Shown: positions 1-5,451 of the stretch, one piece after another | Position numbering within the stretch: position 1 is the first letter of the stretch | Layout: the number at the start of each line of letters is the position of its first letter | Source: an uncultured delta proteobacterium | GTDB taxonomy: Bacteria; Myxococcota_A; Polyangia; Polyangiales; Ga0077539 | DNA length: 5,498 nucleotides | Direction: 5' to 3' | NCBI GenBank assembly: GCA_903885885.1 | Contig: CAISKJ010001525.1 | Coordinates: 1-5,498, forward strand | Notes under the pieces: generated by a model | What the model saw: only the letters and a program-made list of their open reading frames with translations | What the model was told of the DNA's origin: nothing | The model's database searches: none | Position numbers and translations under genes: made by a program

Positions 1-1550
1 GCCGCGATGGTGAAGTTGCAGTCGTTGGGGTTGTACCCCTCGGCCTCGACGTGAACGCGGTAATCGCCGGGCGGAATGTGGCCCGAGCGGAAGGTGCCGT
101 CGGCCGCCGAGGCGAGGATGTGCAGCTCGGGGTGACCGTTGAAGGTCACGATGGCGTGGTTGACGCCCGAGCGGCTCTCGGCGTCGCGCACGGTGCCGTT
201 GACCGTGCCGCCCGGAGGCGTGCGGTCGACGTCGCGGTTGACGATGCGCTCGGGGCCGGGCACCTCGACGCGCTGCACCGGCGCGTGGATGTCGTACGCG
301 AACGCGGCGCCGAAGAAGAGCTGCCACGGGGCCGTGGGGGCGAGCTCACGCACAAAGTCGCTCGTGCCCGAGGTGGCCACGTCGAAGGCCAGCGTGCCCG
401 AGAGGCCGCGCACGGGCGGCAGCACGCGCGCGCCGATGGTGAGGCGCGAGGGCATCGACGCGAAGCCCGAGGTCTGCAGGCAGCCGTCGTCGTCGGCCTC
501 GCCGCCGGGGCGCGTGCCCGTGGGGCCCGGCGAGTAGCACTGGTAGCTCTGGCGGTTGATGGGCACGCCCACCGACCACTCGAGGAAGGGGTTCACGTAC
601 GGCAGGCTCGCGTCGACGCCGATGTTGATCCCGAGCTGATCCATGCGGTTCACGCCGAGGGCGTAGCGCTCGACGCGCGACACCTCGAGGAAGCAGCGCG
701 GGTCGTTGACGGTGGCGCAGATCGCGGGGTCGAAGCCGGGCTGCGCGGCGCGGCGGCGGGCCTCGACGTCGGCCACGATCGACGCGCTGTTGTCGACGAA
801 GTAGCGGAGGTTGAGGTGAAATCGCAGCGGCACCGTGCGCGTGATTTCTTTGAGGTCGAGGGTGCCGAGGAGGCGCGCGTGGAAGCTCGTGGAGTCGGCG
901 TTGAGGCCCACGTCGCCCGAGCGGTTGAGCAGGAACACCGACAGGTCGCCGCCGAGGTAGAGCCCGCGCGTCACGCGGAAGGCCGCCTTCACGCCGAGGT
1001 TCGAATCGCCGAGCACCTGGAAGAGGGCCGGGCGCTCGCGGTTGTTGGCGTTGGCGTACGCCCGCACCGAGCCGAACACCTCGAGGAAGTCGAGGGGCGA
1101 GTACGACAGCGTGAGGGTGCCGCCGACGTGGCGCGCGTCGTCTTCGCCGCCCACGAAGGCCGTGCCCGCGAGGTCGGCGGGGCGCAGAAAGCCCGACGCC
1201 GACGCGAACTCGCCCGTGAGGCCAAAGCGAAACGAGCCCGCCGCGCCCAGCTGGCCCGTGGCCGTGTGCAGAAGGCCGATGGAGCCGTCGAGGGTGGAGT
1301 ACCGCGCCAGCATGCGGGTGCGGCGATCGGCGTCGCTCTCCTCGGCCTCGGCAGCGGCGGGCTGCTCGGCCGCGGGGGCCGCATCGCTCGCGGACGTCGC
1401 AGAGGAGGTCTCCTCCTCCTCGTCGGACTCTTCGTCGTCCTGGTTGGTGTTTGCGCTCGCCGGAGCGGGGCGCTGCGTCGTCTGCGCGTACGCGGCGAAG
1501 GGGATGAACTGTGCCGCGAGCATCAGGGCCAGGCGTCGAGACTGCCGCAT
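1..1550 (-). CDS. Outer-membrane beta-barrel protein with carboxypeptidase-regulatory-like domain, partial (C-terminus beyond window)
   Basis: The frame is open from ATG at 1550 to the left edge (516 codons visible). Residues 1-22 form a Sec signal peptide: MRQSRR, a hydrophobic core, and a likely signal peptidase I site after AYA at residue 22. Residues 23-78 are a low-complexity linker with an acidic run (DDEESDEEEE, 38-47) and Ala/Glu-rich sequence. Residues about 80-420 alternate short amphipathic strands (such as TLTLSYSPLDFLEVFGSV and LRFHLNLRYFVDN) with polar loops and end in WQLFFGAAFAYD, as expected for an outer-membrane barrel. Two loop cysteine pairs are visible (C278/C286 and C338/C357). 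Residues about 448-516 resemble a carboxypeptidase-regulatory-like beta-sandwich (VNGTVRDAES, ADGTF, IPPGDYRVHVEAEGY). In myxobacteria this arrangement is commonly followed by an OmpA-type peptidoglycan-binding domain; that part lies outside the window, so the OmpA assignment is inference. The start is supported by a GGAGG nine bases upstream. Confidence 0.85.
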   Translation of the reverse strand, partial: MRQSRRLALMLAAQFIPFAAYAQTTQRPAPASANTNQDDEESDEEEETSSATSASDAAPAAEQPAAAEAEESDADRRTRMLARYSTLDGSIGLLHTATGQLGAAGSFRFGLTGEFASASGFLRPADLAGTAFVGGEDDARHVGGTLTLSYSPLDFLEVFGSVRAYANANNRERPALFQVLGDSNLGVKAAFRVTRGLYLGGDLSVFLLNRSGDVGLNADSTSFHARLLGTLDLKEITRTVPLRFHLNLRYFVDNSASIVADVEARRRAAQPGFDPAICATVNDPRCFLEVSRVERYALGVNRMDQLGINIGVDASLPYVNPFLEWSVGVPINRQSYQCYSPGPTGTRPGGEADDDGCLQTSGFASMPSRLTIGARVLPPVRGLSGTLAFDVATSGTSDFVRELAPTAPWQLFFGAAFAYDIHAPVQRVEVPGPERIVNRDVDRTPPGGTVNGTVRDAESRSGVNHAIVTFNGHPELHILASAADGTFRSGHIPPGDYRVHVEAEGYNPNDCNFTIA

Positions 1551-1745
1551 GATCTGTGTCCTCCGAAGATACGAACCACCGTGCGCGCAACCCTCGCGCA
1601 GCGCGCGCAGCGGTCGGAGCGTCGGTCTCTGAAGGGAATGCGCGGCGTTTCTACCACCGCCCGAAAAACCAAGTCCAGCGCTCTACAACCCCGCAACGCA
1701 CAGTGCGAGACGCGGAGCTCTGGTCGCACGCGCGGCGGCGGAAAG
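1551..1745 (-). other. Intergenic region between xseB and the outer-membrane protein gene
   Basis: This 195-base gap holds no convincing gene. It presumably carries the end of the xseB transcript and a promoter for the outer-membrane protein. Near xseB an exact 6-bp inverted repeat (GTGCGA at 1703-1708 and TCGCAC at 1724-1729) encloses a 15-base loop, but no T-tract follows it closely. The only T5 run on the minus strand is complementary to 1664-1668, about 35 bases further on. A TATCTT hexamer on the minus strand (complement of 1567-1572) could be a -10 element but sits very close to the Shine-Dalgarno and has no good -35 partner. Neither terminator nor promoter can be assigned firmly. Confidence 0.4.
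1560..1564 (-). promoter_or_regulatory. Ribosome binding site of the outer-membrane protein gene
   Basis: On the minus strand this reads GGAGG, followed by nine bases and the ATG at 1550. It is the strongest Shine-Dalgarno match in the window. It fixes the start directly ahead of the signal peptide. Confidence 0.75.
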
Positions 1746-2012
1746 CTACAGGTTGCGCGGCGCGAAGGGCTGCACGGCGGGCTCGCCGACGCCCGGCTCC
1801 GTCGACAGGAGCGTCTCGATGCGCTTCTCCGCGGCGTCGAGGCGGCGCTGCCCCTCGCGCGTGAGCTTCACGCCCTCTTCAAAGATCTTGAGCGACTCTT
1901 CGAGCGGGAGGTCGCCCTTCTCGAGGTTCTCGACCACGCCCTTGAGGCGCTCGAGGATCGACTCCAGCGACATCGTCTCGCCCACCGGGGCCACCGCGTT
2001 CGTCTCGGCCAT
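1746..2012 (-). CDS. xseB: Exodeoxyribonuclease VII small subunit
   Basis: This is an 88-aa protein, close to the usual family length of about 70-90 residues. The XseB signature spans residues about 15-70: SLESILERLKGVVENLE, then GDLPLEESLKIFEEGVKL, then GQRRLDAAEKRIETLL. These are two amphipathic helices around the diagnostic GDLPLEE(S/A)L turn, and they match E. coli XseB closely in order and spacing. The tail QPFAPRNL even resembles the E. coli ending TPFTPDNE. XseB binds the XseA catalytic subunit to form cytosolic exonuclease VII, which degrades single-stranded DNA from both ends to short oligonucleotides. The start MAETN at 2012 is chosen because GGAG (complement of 2023-2026) lies ten bases upstream; MSLES at residue 14 is an alternative. 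xseA is not in the window. The gene follows the truncated flavin oxidoreductase by 68 bases. Confidence 0.95.
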   Translation of the reverse strand: MAETNAVAPVGETMSLESILERLKGVVENLEKGDLPLEESLKIFEEGVKLTREGQRRLDAAEKRIETLLSTEPGVGEPAVQPFAPRNL

Positions 2013-2022
2013 CGCGCACGTT

Positions 2023-2026
2023 CTCC
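2023..2026 (-). promoter_or_regulatory. Ribosome binding site of xseB
   Basis: GGAG (GGAGAA on the minus strand) precedes the ATG at 2012 by ten bases. It supports that start over the in-frame ATG at 2084, which would place the N-terminus inside the end of the preceding gene. Confidence 0.55.
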
Positions 2027-2080
2027 GTTCGGGGCGCAGACCAGACACCACACCCGCGGCGTCGGTCAAGCCCCGCGCGC

Positions 2081-2620
2081 TCACCCCTGCGCGATGCGCG
2101 CGATGAGCGCCTCGTAGTAGGTGACGTCGAGCATCGTGGCGCGGTCCACCGCCTTGAAGCCCGTGCTCGGGCGCGGCGTGGGGAGCGCCGTCGCCTCGTC
2201 ACGCAGGAGCCGGTTCGGCAGGTCGGGGCACACCGCGAGGGGCACCGCCGAGGGCGCCACGGGGCGCCTGCTCAAGATCGACGGCGACTGCTTTCCCGGG
2301 TGGTTGAGCTGCATCCACACGTGCGCGCCCTGCGCCGCGCCCGCCTCGGCCCAGCGGCGAAACGCGCCGCGGTCGCTCGCGTCGTCGAGCACCACGTTGG
2401 CGGGCTCGCCGAGCGCCGTGCGATCGACCATGACATTGCCTGTCACCTGCACCCCGATGCCACCGTCGGCCCAGGTGCGGTAGAGCGTGGCGAGGCCCGG
2501 CGTAGGGTCGTTGCGCCCGTCGCCGAGCTGCTCACTCATGGCCGATTTGAGGAGGCGGTTCTTGATGCGGGCGCCGCAGGGGAGCGTGAGCGCGGCGTCG
2601 AGCGAGAGCGTGGCCATCAT
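2081..2620 (-). CDS. NADH:flavin oxidoreductase (Old Yellow Enzyme family) with apparent large internal deletion; probable non-functional remnant
   Basis: The frame encodes 179 aa, whereas members of this FMN-dependent TIM-barrel family are usually about 350-420 aa. Residues 1-128 match the family N-terminus: LTLPCGARIKNRLLKSAMSE, the GGIGVQVTGNVMVDR strand, and WMQLNHPGKQ (102-111), whose Gln and His are typical flavin- and substrate-side residues. The sequence then reaches VAPSAVPL and jumps to AVCPDLPNRLLRDE, which looks like the segment after the last barrel strand (usually GLGRPL.V...P..LL), and finishes with MLDVTYYEALIARI, like the family's C-terminal helix. The catalytic Tyr segment (GYLLSQFLSP type), the middle strands and the phosphate-binding region are absent, roughly 220-240 residues by comparison with remembered relatives. 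No stop or frameshift marks the join. No Shine-Dalgarno is visible before the double ATG at 2620/2617; an in-frame TAA at 2630-2632 excludes an upstream start. Confidence 0.75.
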   Translation of the reverse strand: MMATLSLDAALTLPCGARIKNRLLKSAMSEQLGDGRNDPTPGLATLYRTWADGGIGVQVTGNVMVDRTALGEPANVVLDDASDRGAFRRWAEAGAAQGAHVWMQLNHPGKQSPSILSRRPVAPSAVPLAVCPDLPNRLLRDEATALPTPRPSTGFKAVDRATMLDVTYYEALIARIAQG

Positions 2621-2652
2621 GCGCGCACGTTACACAACGCGCGGCCCGGCGC

Positions 2653-3267
2653 TCACCCCTTGATGAGACCTTCGGCCTTCATGGCGGCCTGCACCGCGGG
2701 GCGCTCGAACACGCGGCCCACGAACGACTGCAGCGACGGAAAGGGCGCGAGGTCGTAGCCGATGTACTTCGTCCACCCGAGCAGGGTGAAGAGGTACCCG
2801 TCGGCCACGGTGAAGGTCTCGCCCGTGAGGTGCGTGCGCCCCGTGAGCTCGCCGTTGAGGTACTCGAAGCGCCGCGTGAGCGCGTCGCGCGCGTTGGCCT
2901 TCGCAGCGTCGTCGGCCTTCGGGTTGAAGAACGTGCCGAAGGGCTTGTGCACCTCGGAGTTGAGGAACGCGAGCCAGCCCTGGAGCTGATAGCGCGCGAT
3001 CGTGCCGTTGGCGGGCGCGAGGTTGGACGCCGGGTTCTGGTCGGCGATGTACTGCACGATCGCGGGGCCCTCGATGAGCACCGTGGCGGCGTCGATGCGC
3101 AGCGCGGGCACGTAGCCCCTGGGGTTCACCGCGAGGAAATTCTCGCCGGCCGCCGTGGTCTTCGTGGCGAAATCGACGCGGTCGAGTTCGAACGCGAGGC
3201 CCGCCTCGCGGAGCGCGATGTGGGGCGAGAGCGAACAGGCGCCAGGCGCGAAATACAGCTTCAACAT
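2653..3267 (-). CDS. gstA: Glutathione S-transferase, beta class (GstA-like)
   Basis: This is a complete 204-aa protein, the usual length for bacterial beta-class GST (E. coli GstA has 201). The N-terminal thioredoxin-like domain (1-80) starts MLKLYFAPGACSLSPHIALR. It carries the beta-class Cys at position 11 (Cys10 of E. coli), the cis-Pro motif VPAL (53-56) and the glutathione-contacting EGPAIVQYIAD (66-76). The helical C-terminal domain includes SEVHKPF with His107, equivalent to His106 of E. coli, and the N-capping stretch TGETFTVADGYLF (148-160) found in GST alpha-6 regions. It is a cytosolic enzyme that conjugates or reduces electrophiles with glutathione; the physiological substrate cannot be read from sequence. 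The ATG at 3267 follows GAGG by ten bases and begins exactly at the family N-terminus, so the long in-frame extension upstream is not used. The stop lies 32 bases before the oxidoreductase remnant. Confidence 0.95.
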   Translation of the reverse strand: MLKLYFAPGACSLSPHIALREAGLAFELDRVDFATKTTAAGENFLAVNPRGYVPALRIDAATVLIEGPAIVQYIADQNPASNLAPANGTIARYQLQGWLAFLNSEVHKPFGTFFNPKADDAAKANARDALTRRFEYLNGELTGRTHLTGETFTVADGYLFTLLGWTKYIGYDLAPFPSLQSFVGRVFERPAVQAAMKAEGLIKG

Positions 3268-3277
3268 CGTAGATGAG

Positions 3278-3282
3278 CCTCT
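3278..3282 (-). promoter_or_regulatory. Ribosome binding site of the glutathione S-transferase gene
   Basis: AGAGG on the minus strand lies ten bases before the ATG at 3267. It supports starting the GST at MLKLYF although the frame remains open for about 2 kb further upstream. Confidence 0.5.
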
Positions 3283-3366
3283 TCGAAAGGGTGAACGGGT
3301 CGAGGGCGAGCGCGGCCCCATCGAGGCGCGGCCCGCCACGCGGATGGCCGAGCCACATACCCCAGC

Positions 3367-3390
3367 GGGGCGGCGCGAAACCAGCGCCCC
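3367..3390 (-). other. GC-rich imperfect inverted repeat between the lipoprotein and GST genes
   Basis: GGCGC (3372-3376) pairs with GCGCC (3384-3388) around a seven-base loop; an alternative GGGGCG/CGCCCC pairing uses the outer bases. A second small hairpin, CCCGC/GCGGG with a three-base loop, lies at about 3403-3415, closer to the lipoprotein stop. Neither is followed by a T-tract, so intrinsic termination is not shown. The rest of the 155-base gap (3268-3422) shows no recognisable promoter. Confidence 0.25.
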
Positions 3391-3422
3391 GGAGCGACCA
3401 TTCCCGCAACGCGGGCGGGCGC

Positions 3423-5303
3423 TTACATCGACGAAACGATGGCGACGGTGAGGTGGTACGAGGCGATGGTCGACGTCGTGTTGTAGGAGCGCACGCACAC
3501 CGCGTAGTTGCCCGCGGCGAGGTTGTTGAGCGGGCCCGACACGAGGCCGCTGATGCGCGAGCAGAGGTTGTTCTGCGCGATGTCGTCGTTCTCGACGATG
3601 CGCGCGCCGGCGGGGTTGTACACCGCGACCACGGTGTCGGCGCCGCCGCCGGGGCAGCCGCCCGCGTTGTTGTTCGTCTCGACGAAGAGCGACGCGCCCC
3701 CCGCGGGCACGCGCGCCTGATAGCAATCGACGTCGCCCGCCGTGATCGCGCCGCGGAAGATCGCGCTCTCGGTCACCGGCCCCTGCGCCGCCGCGGGGGT
3801 GTTGTTGGGCTCGGCCTCGGCCGTCGGCGCCGCGCACACGCCGCGGCTCACGCCCCCGGGCAGGCACGTCGACCCGGTGCCGCACACCACGCTGCCGTAG
3901 CGCCAGTCGCACGCCGCCGCGGTCGTGCGCTGACACACGTTGCGCCCGCCGAAGGCCGCGCACTCGAGGCCCGCGTCGCAGGTCGGCGCGCCGCCGCGAC
4001 ACGCCGTGCCGGGCGCCGTGCCGTCGGCCGCGCAGGTGCCGCCCGCGAACATCGCGTCGGGCGCGCAGCTCGAGCCCGCGGCGCACACCGTCGCGTTCGA
4101 CGTGAGGTCGCACTCGGCCCCCGACGCCACCATCGCGCGGCACGTCGGCGTGGTCGCGGTGGAGCACTCGAGGCCCGCGTCGCAGCGGGGCGCGGCCGTG
4201 CGACACAGGCCGCCGCGCGCGCCCACGGCGAAGCAGAGGTAGCGCCCCGGGTTGGCCGCCACGGGGGCCTGGCGACACGCGGTGTTCGCCGCGCACACAC
4301 CCGTGAGCTGCGACGGGTCGCACTCGGCGCCCGCCATGAGGGTCGTGCGGCACACGCCGGTCGCGTCGGGCGTCGGCGTCGGGTTGGTGCACGACAGGCC
4401 CGCGCCGCACGGGGGGCGGCCGACGAGGCACGCGCCGTTGAGGGTCGCGTCCATGATGCAGGTGCCGCGCGTCGTATCGCTGGGGTTGGCGATGCACACC
4501 GAGCCGCGCACGCAGAGGTCGCCGCCCACGCACGGCATGCCCAGCGCCACGGGGCGGCGGCACACGCCCTGCGCGTCGACCGTGGGCGCGAGCACGGTGC
4601 ACTGAAGCCCCGCGTCGCACGCCGCGCCCGAGAGGCGGCAGGGGCCGTTGTCGGCGCCGAGGGCGAGCTCGCGCGCGCTGAGTTCGAAGGCCCCCGAGGT
4701 CGCCATGGCGGCGCTGTTGCCGCGGCCGCCGACGACGATGTACACGCGCTGGCCGCGCGCGAGGGCGCCCGTGGTGGCCGTCGAGTGGCGCGCGTGCACC
4801 GCGCCCGCGGCCGCGTCGCCCGCGTTGTCGTTGCAGGTGATCGAGTGGGCCGTCGGAATGCACGACCCGAGCACGGCCACGAAGGTGTCGAAGGTGGCGC
4901 TCGTGGTGCCGGGGTTCACCGTGCTCACGCGCAGCGAGCCCTCGCCGCGCATCGTGTAGCCGTACACGACGAAGCGACCGACGGCGCCGCCCGAGAAGCA
5001 CGCCGTGGGGAAGGCCCCGAAGCGCTCGAGCTCGCTGCCCGCGGTGGTGCCCGTGACGCGCACGGCGCCGTCGCTGCCGGGCGTCATGCCCGCGAGGTCG
5101 GCCTCGGCGGGGCACATGGGCAGCGGCAGCGGCCGGAGCCGGTCGGGCGGCGCCGCGTCGACGGGGGTCACGTCGGGCGTCACGACGACGTCGGGCGTGA
5201 CCGCCGCGTCGGGGGTAGGAGCAACCGTGGTGTCGCCGCAGGCCGCGAGCAGCGACCCCGCCGTGAAGAGCGCGAAGGGCAGCGCGCGCCGAGAGGTGAT
5301 CAT
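3423..5303 (-). CDS. Cysteine-rich lipoprotein: PPC-like domain, eight four-Cys modules, C-terminal PPC domain
   Basis: The protein has 626 aa. Residues 1-22 are a lipoprotein signal peptide with lipobox LAAC; C22 would be lipidated, anchoring it in the envelope. Residues 24-60 are a Pro/Asp/Val/Thr linker with three six-residue TPD repeats. Residues about 75-212 form a beta-rich PPC-like domain (FDTFVAVLGSC, ITCNDN, GQRVYIVVGG). Residues 222-490 contain 32 cysteines in eight units, always with five residues between the second and third Cys (for example CDAGLEC). Residues about 495-626 are a bacterial pre-peptidase C-terminal (PPC) domain: AEPNNTPAAAQ, SLFVET, DTVVAVYNPAGARIVENDD, LAAGNYAVCV. 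No catalytic domain is visible. A role as a surface or adhesion/scaffold protein is inference. Automatic pipelines may label the middle Dickkopf-like. The ATG at 5303 is the only start placing the lipobox correctly; its Shine-Dalgarno is weak. Confidence 0.9.
   Translation of the reverse strand: MITSRRALPFALFTAGSLLAACGDTTVAPTPDAAVTPDVVVTPDVTPVDAAPPDRLRPLPLPMCPAEADLAGMTPGSDGAVRVTGTTAGSELERFGAFPTACFSGGAVGRFVVYGYTMRGEGSLRVSTVNPGTTSATFDTFVAVLGSCIPTAHSITCNDNAGDAAAGAVHARHSTATTGALARGQRVYIVVGGRGNSAAMATSGAFELSARELALGADNGPCRLSGAACDAGLQCTVLAPTVDAQGVCRRPVALGMPCVGGDLCVRGSVCIANPSDTTRGTCIMDATLNGACLVGRPPCGAGLSCTNPTPTPDATGVCRTTLMAGAECDPSQLTGVCAANTACRQAPVAANPGRYLCFAVGARGGLCRTAAPRCDAGLECSTATTPTCRAMVASGAECDLTSNATVCAAGSSCAPDAMFAGGTCAADGTAPGTACRGGAPTCDAGLECAAFGGRNVCQRTTAAACDWRYGSVVCGTGSTCLPGGVSRGVCAAPTAEAEPNNTPAAAQGPVTESAIFRGAITAGDVDCYQARVPAGGASLFVETNNNAGGCPGGGADTVVAVYNPAGARIVENDDIAQNNLCSRISGLVSGPLNNLAAGNYAVCVRSYNTTSTIASYHLTVAIVSSM
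3834..4640 (-). repeat. Eight four-cysteine protein modules (four alternating pairs)
   Basis: Within the lipoprotein, cysteines fall at residues 222/229/235/248, 258/264/270/282, 292/299/305/318, 328/337/343/357, 367/374/380/388, 398/407/413/424, 435/442/448/457 and 465/474/480/490. The second-to-third gap is six positions in all units. The first-to-second distance runs 7, 6, 7, 9, 7, 9, 7, 9, so two module types alternate. The DNA itself has diverged too far to be a simple tandem repeat. Confidence 0.9.
5163..5216 (-). repeat. Three 18-bp tandem repeats encoding six-residue TPD units in the lipoprotein linker
   Basis: The protein reads TPDAAV, TPDVVV, TPDVTP at residues 30-47. On the plus strand the cores CGTCGGGCGT (5171), CGTCGGGCGT (5189) and CGTCGGGGGT (5207) are exactly 18 bases apart. 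The repeat lies just after the lipidated Cys and lengthens the flexible tether between membrane and first domain. Confidence 0.8.
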
Positions 5304-5451
5304 TCTGCGTAGGTCTCAGGGTGTGAGGTTGGCAGAGGCGGAGGGGGCGAAGCACCCCATCGCCCATTAACCCGAAGAGTGAAAACACTCCGCGGGGCGC
5401 GGCGTCAACAGCGCGCTGCACCAGAAGCGCCCAGCGGCCCGCGCCTCCCCG
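5304..5451 (-). promoter_or_regulatory. Intergenic region upstream of the lipoprotein gene with candidate promoter and hairpin
   Basis: This 148-base gap separates the poly-glycine gene from the lipoprotein and is the likely site of the lipoprotein promoter. On the minus strand TTGACG (complement of 5403-5408) matches five of six -35 bases, but the hexamer 17 bases on, TTTTCA (complement of 5380-5385), is a poor -10. An AT-richer GTTAAT (complement of 5366-5371) is a better -10 match but has no -35 partner. An exact inverted repeat, GAGTG/CACTC with a four-base loop, occupies 5377-5390, and the palindrome CAGCGCGCTG is at 5409-5418. The region could use a non-sigma-70 promoter; none is assigned firmly. 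Confidence 0.3.

Noticed and set aside
346..1590. A 414-codon minus-strand frame overlapping the outer-membrane protein gene
   Set aside because: The translation is Arg/Pro-rich and featureless, whereas the overlapping frame starting at 1550 has a signal peptide, barrel strands and a good Shine-Dalgarno.
1523..1729. A possible small minus-strand gene of 68 codons between xseB and the outer-membrane protein
   Set aside because: It overlaps the signal-peptide coding region in another frame, has no ribosome binding site and resembles nothing.
2010..2084. An upstream in-frame ATG at 2084 for xseB
   Set aside because: It would add 24 residues unlike any XseB N-terminus and overlap the preceding gene's stop. 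The ATG at 2012 has its own GGAG.
51..2117. A 688-codon open frame on the plus strand
   Set aside because: It is antisense to the outer-membrane protein gene, xseB and the end of the oxidoreductase. Its translation is dominated by Ala, Arg, Gly, His and Val with no domain, the usual mirror of GC-rich codons.
3834..4640. The periodic cysteine-coding pattern considered as a CRISPR array or DNA-level tandem repeat
   Set aside because: There is no constant repeat/spacer structure at the DNA level; the periodicity is in cysteine codons and unit length varies.
3273..5312. A 679-codon open frame on the plus strand
   Set aside because: It is antisense to the cysteine-rich lipoprotein and has a low-complexity Ala/Arg/Gly/His translation. 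The lipoprotein on the other strand has a lipobox, regular cysteines and a PPC domain.
2653..5421. A 922-codon minus-strand frame that contains the GST at its end
   Set aside because: Only the last 204 codons look like protein. The upstream part is an Arg/His-rich out-of-frame shadow of the lipoprotein gene. GST starts at 3267 with a ribosome binding site.
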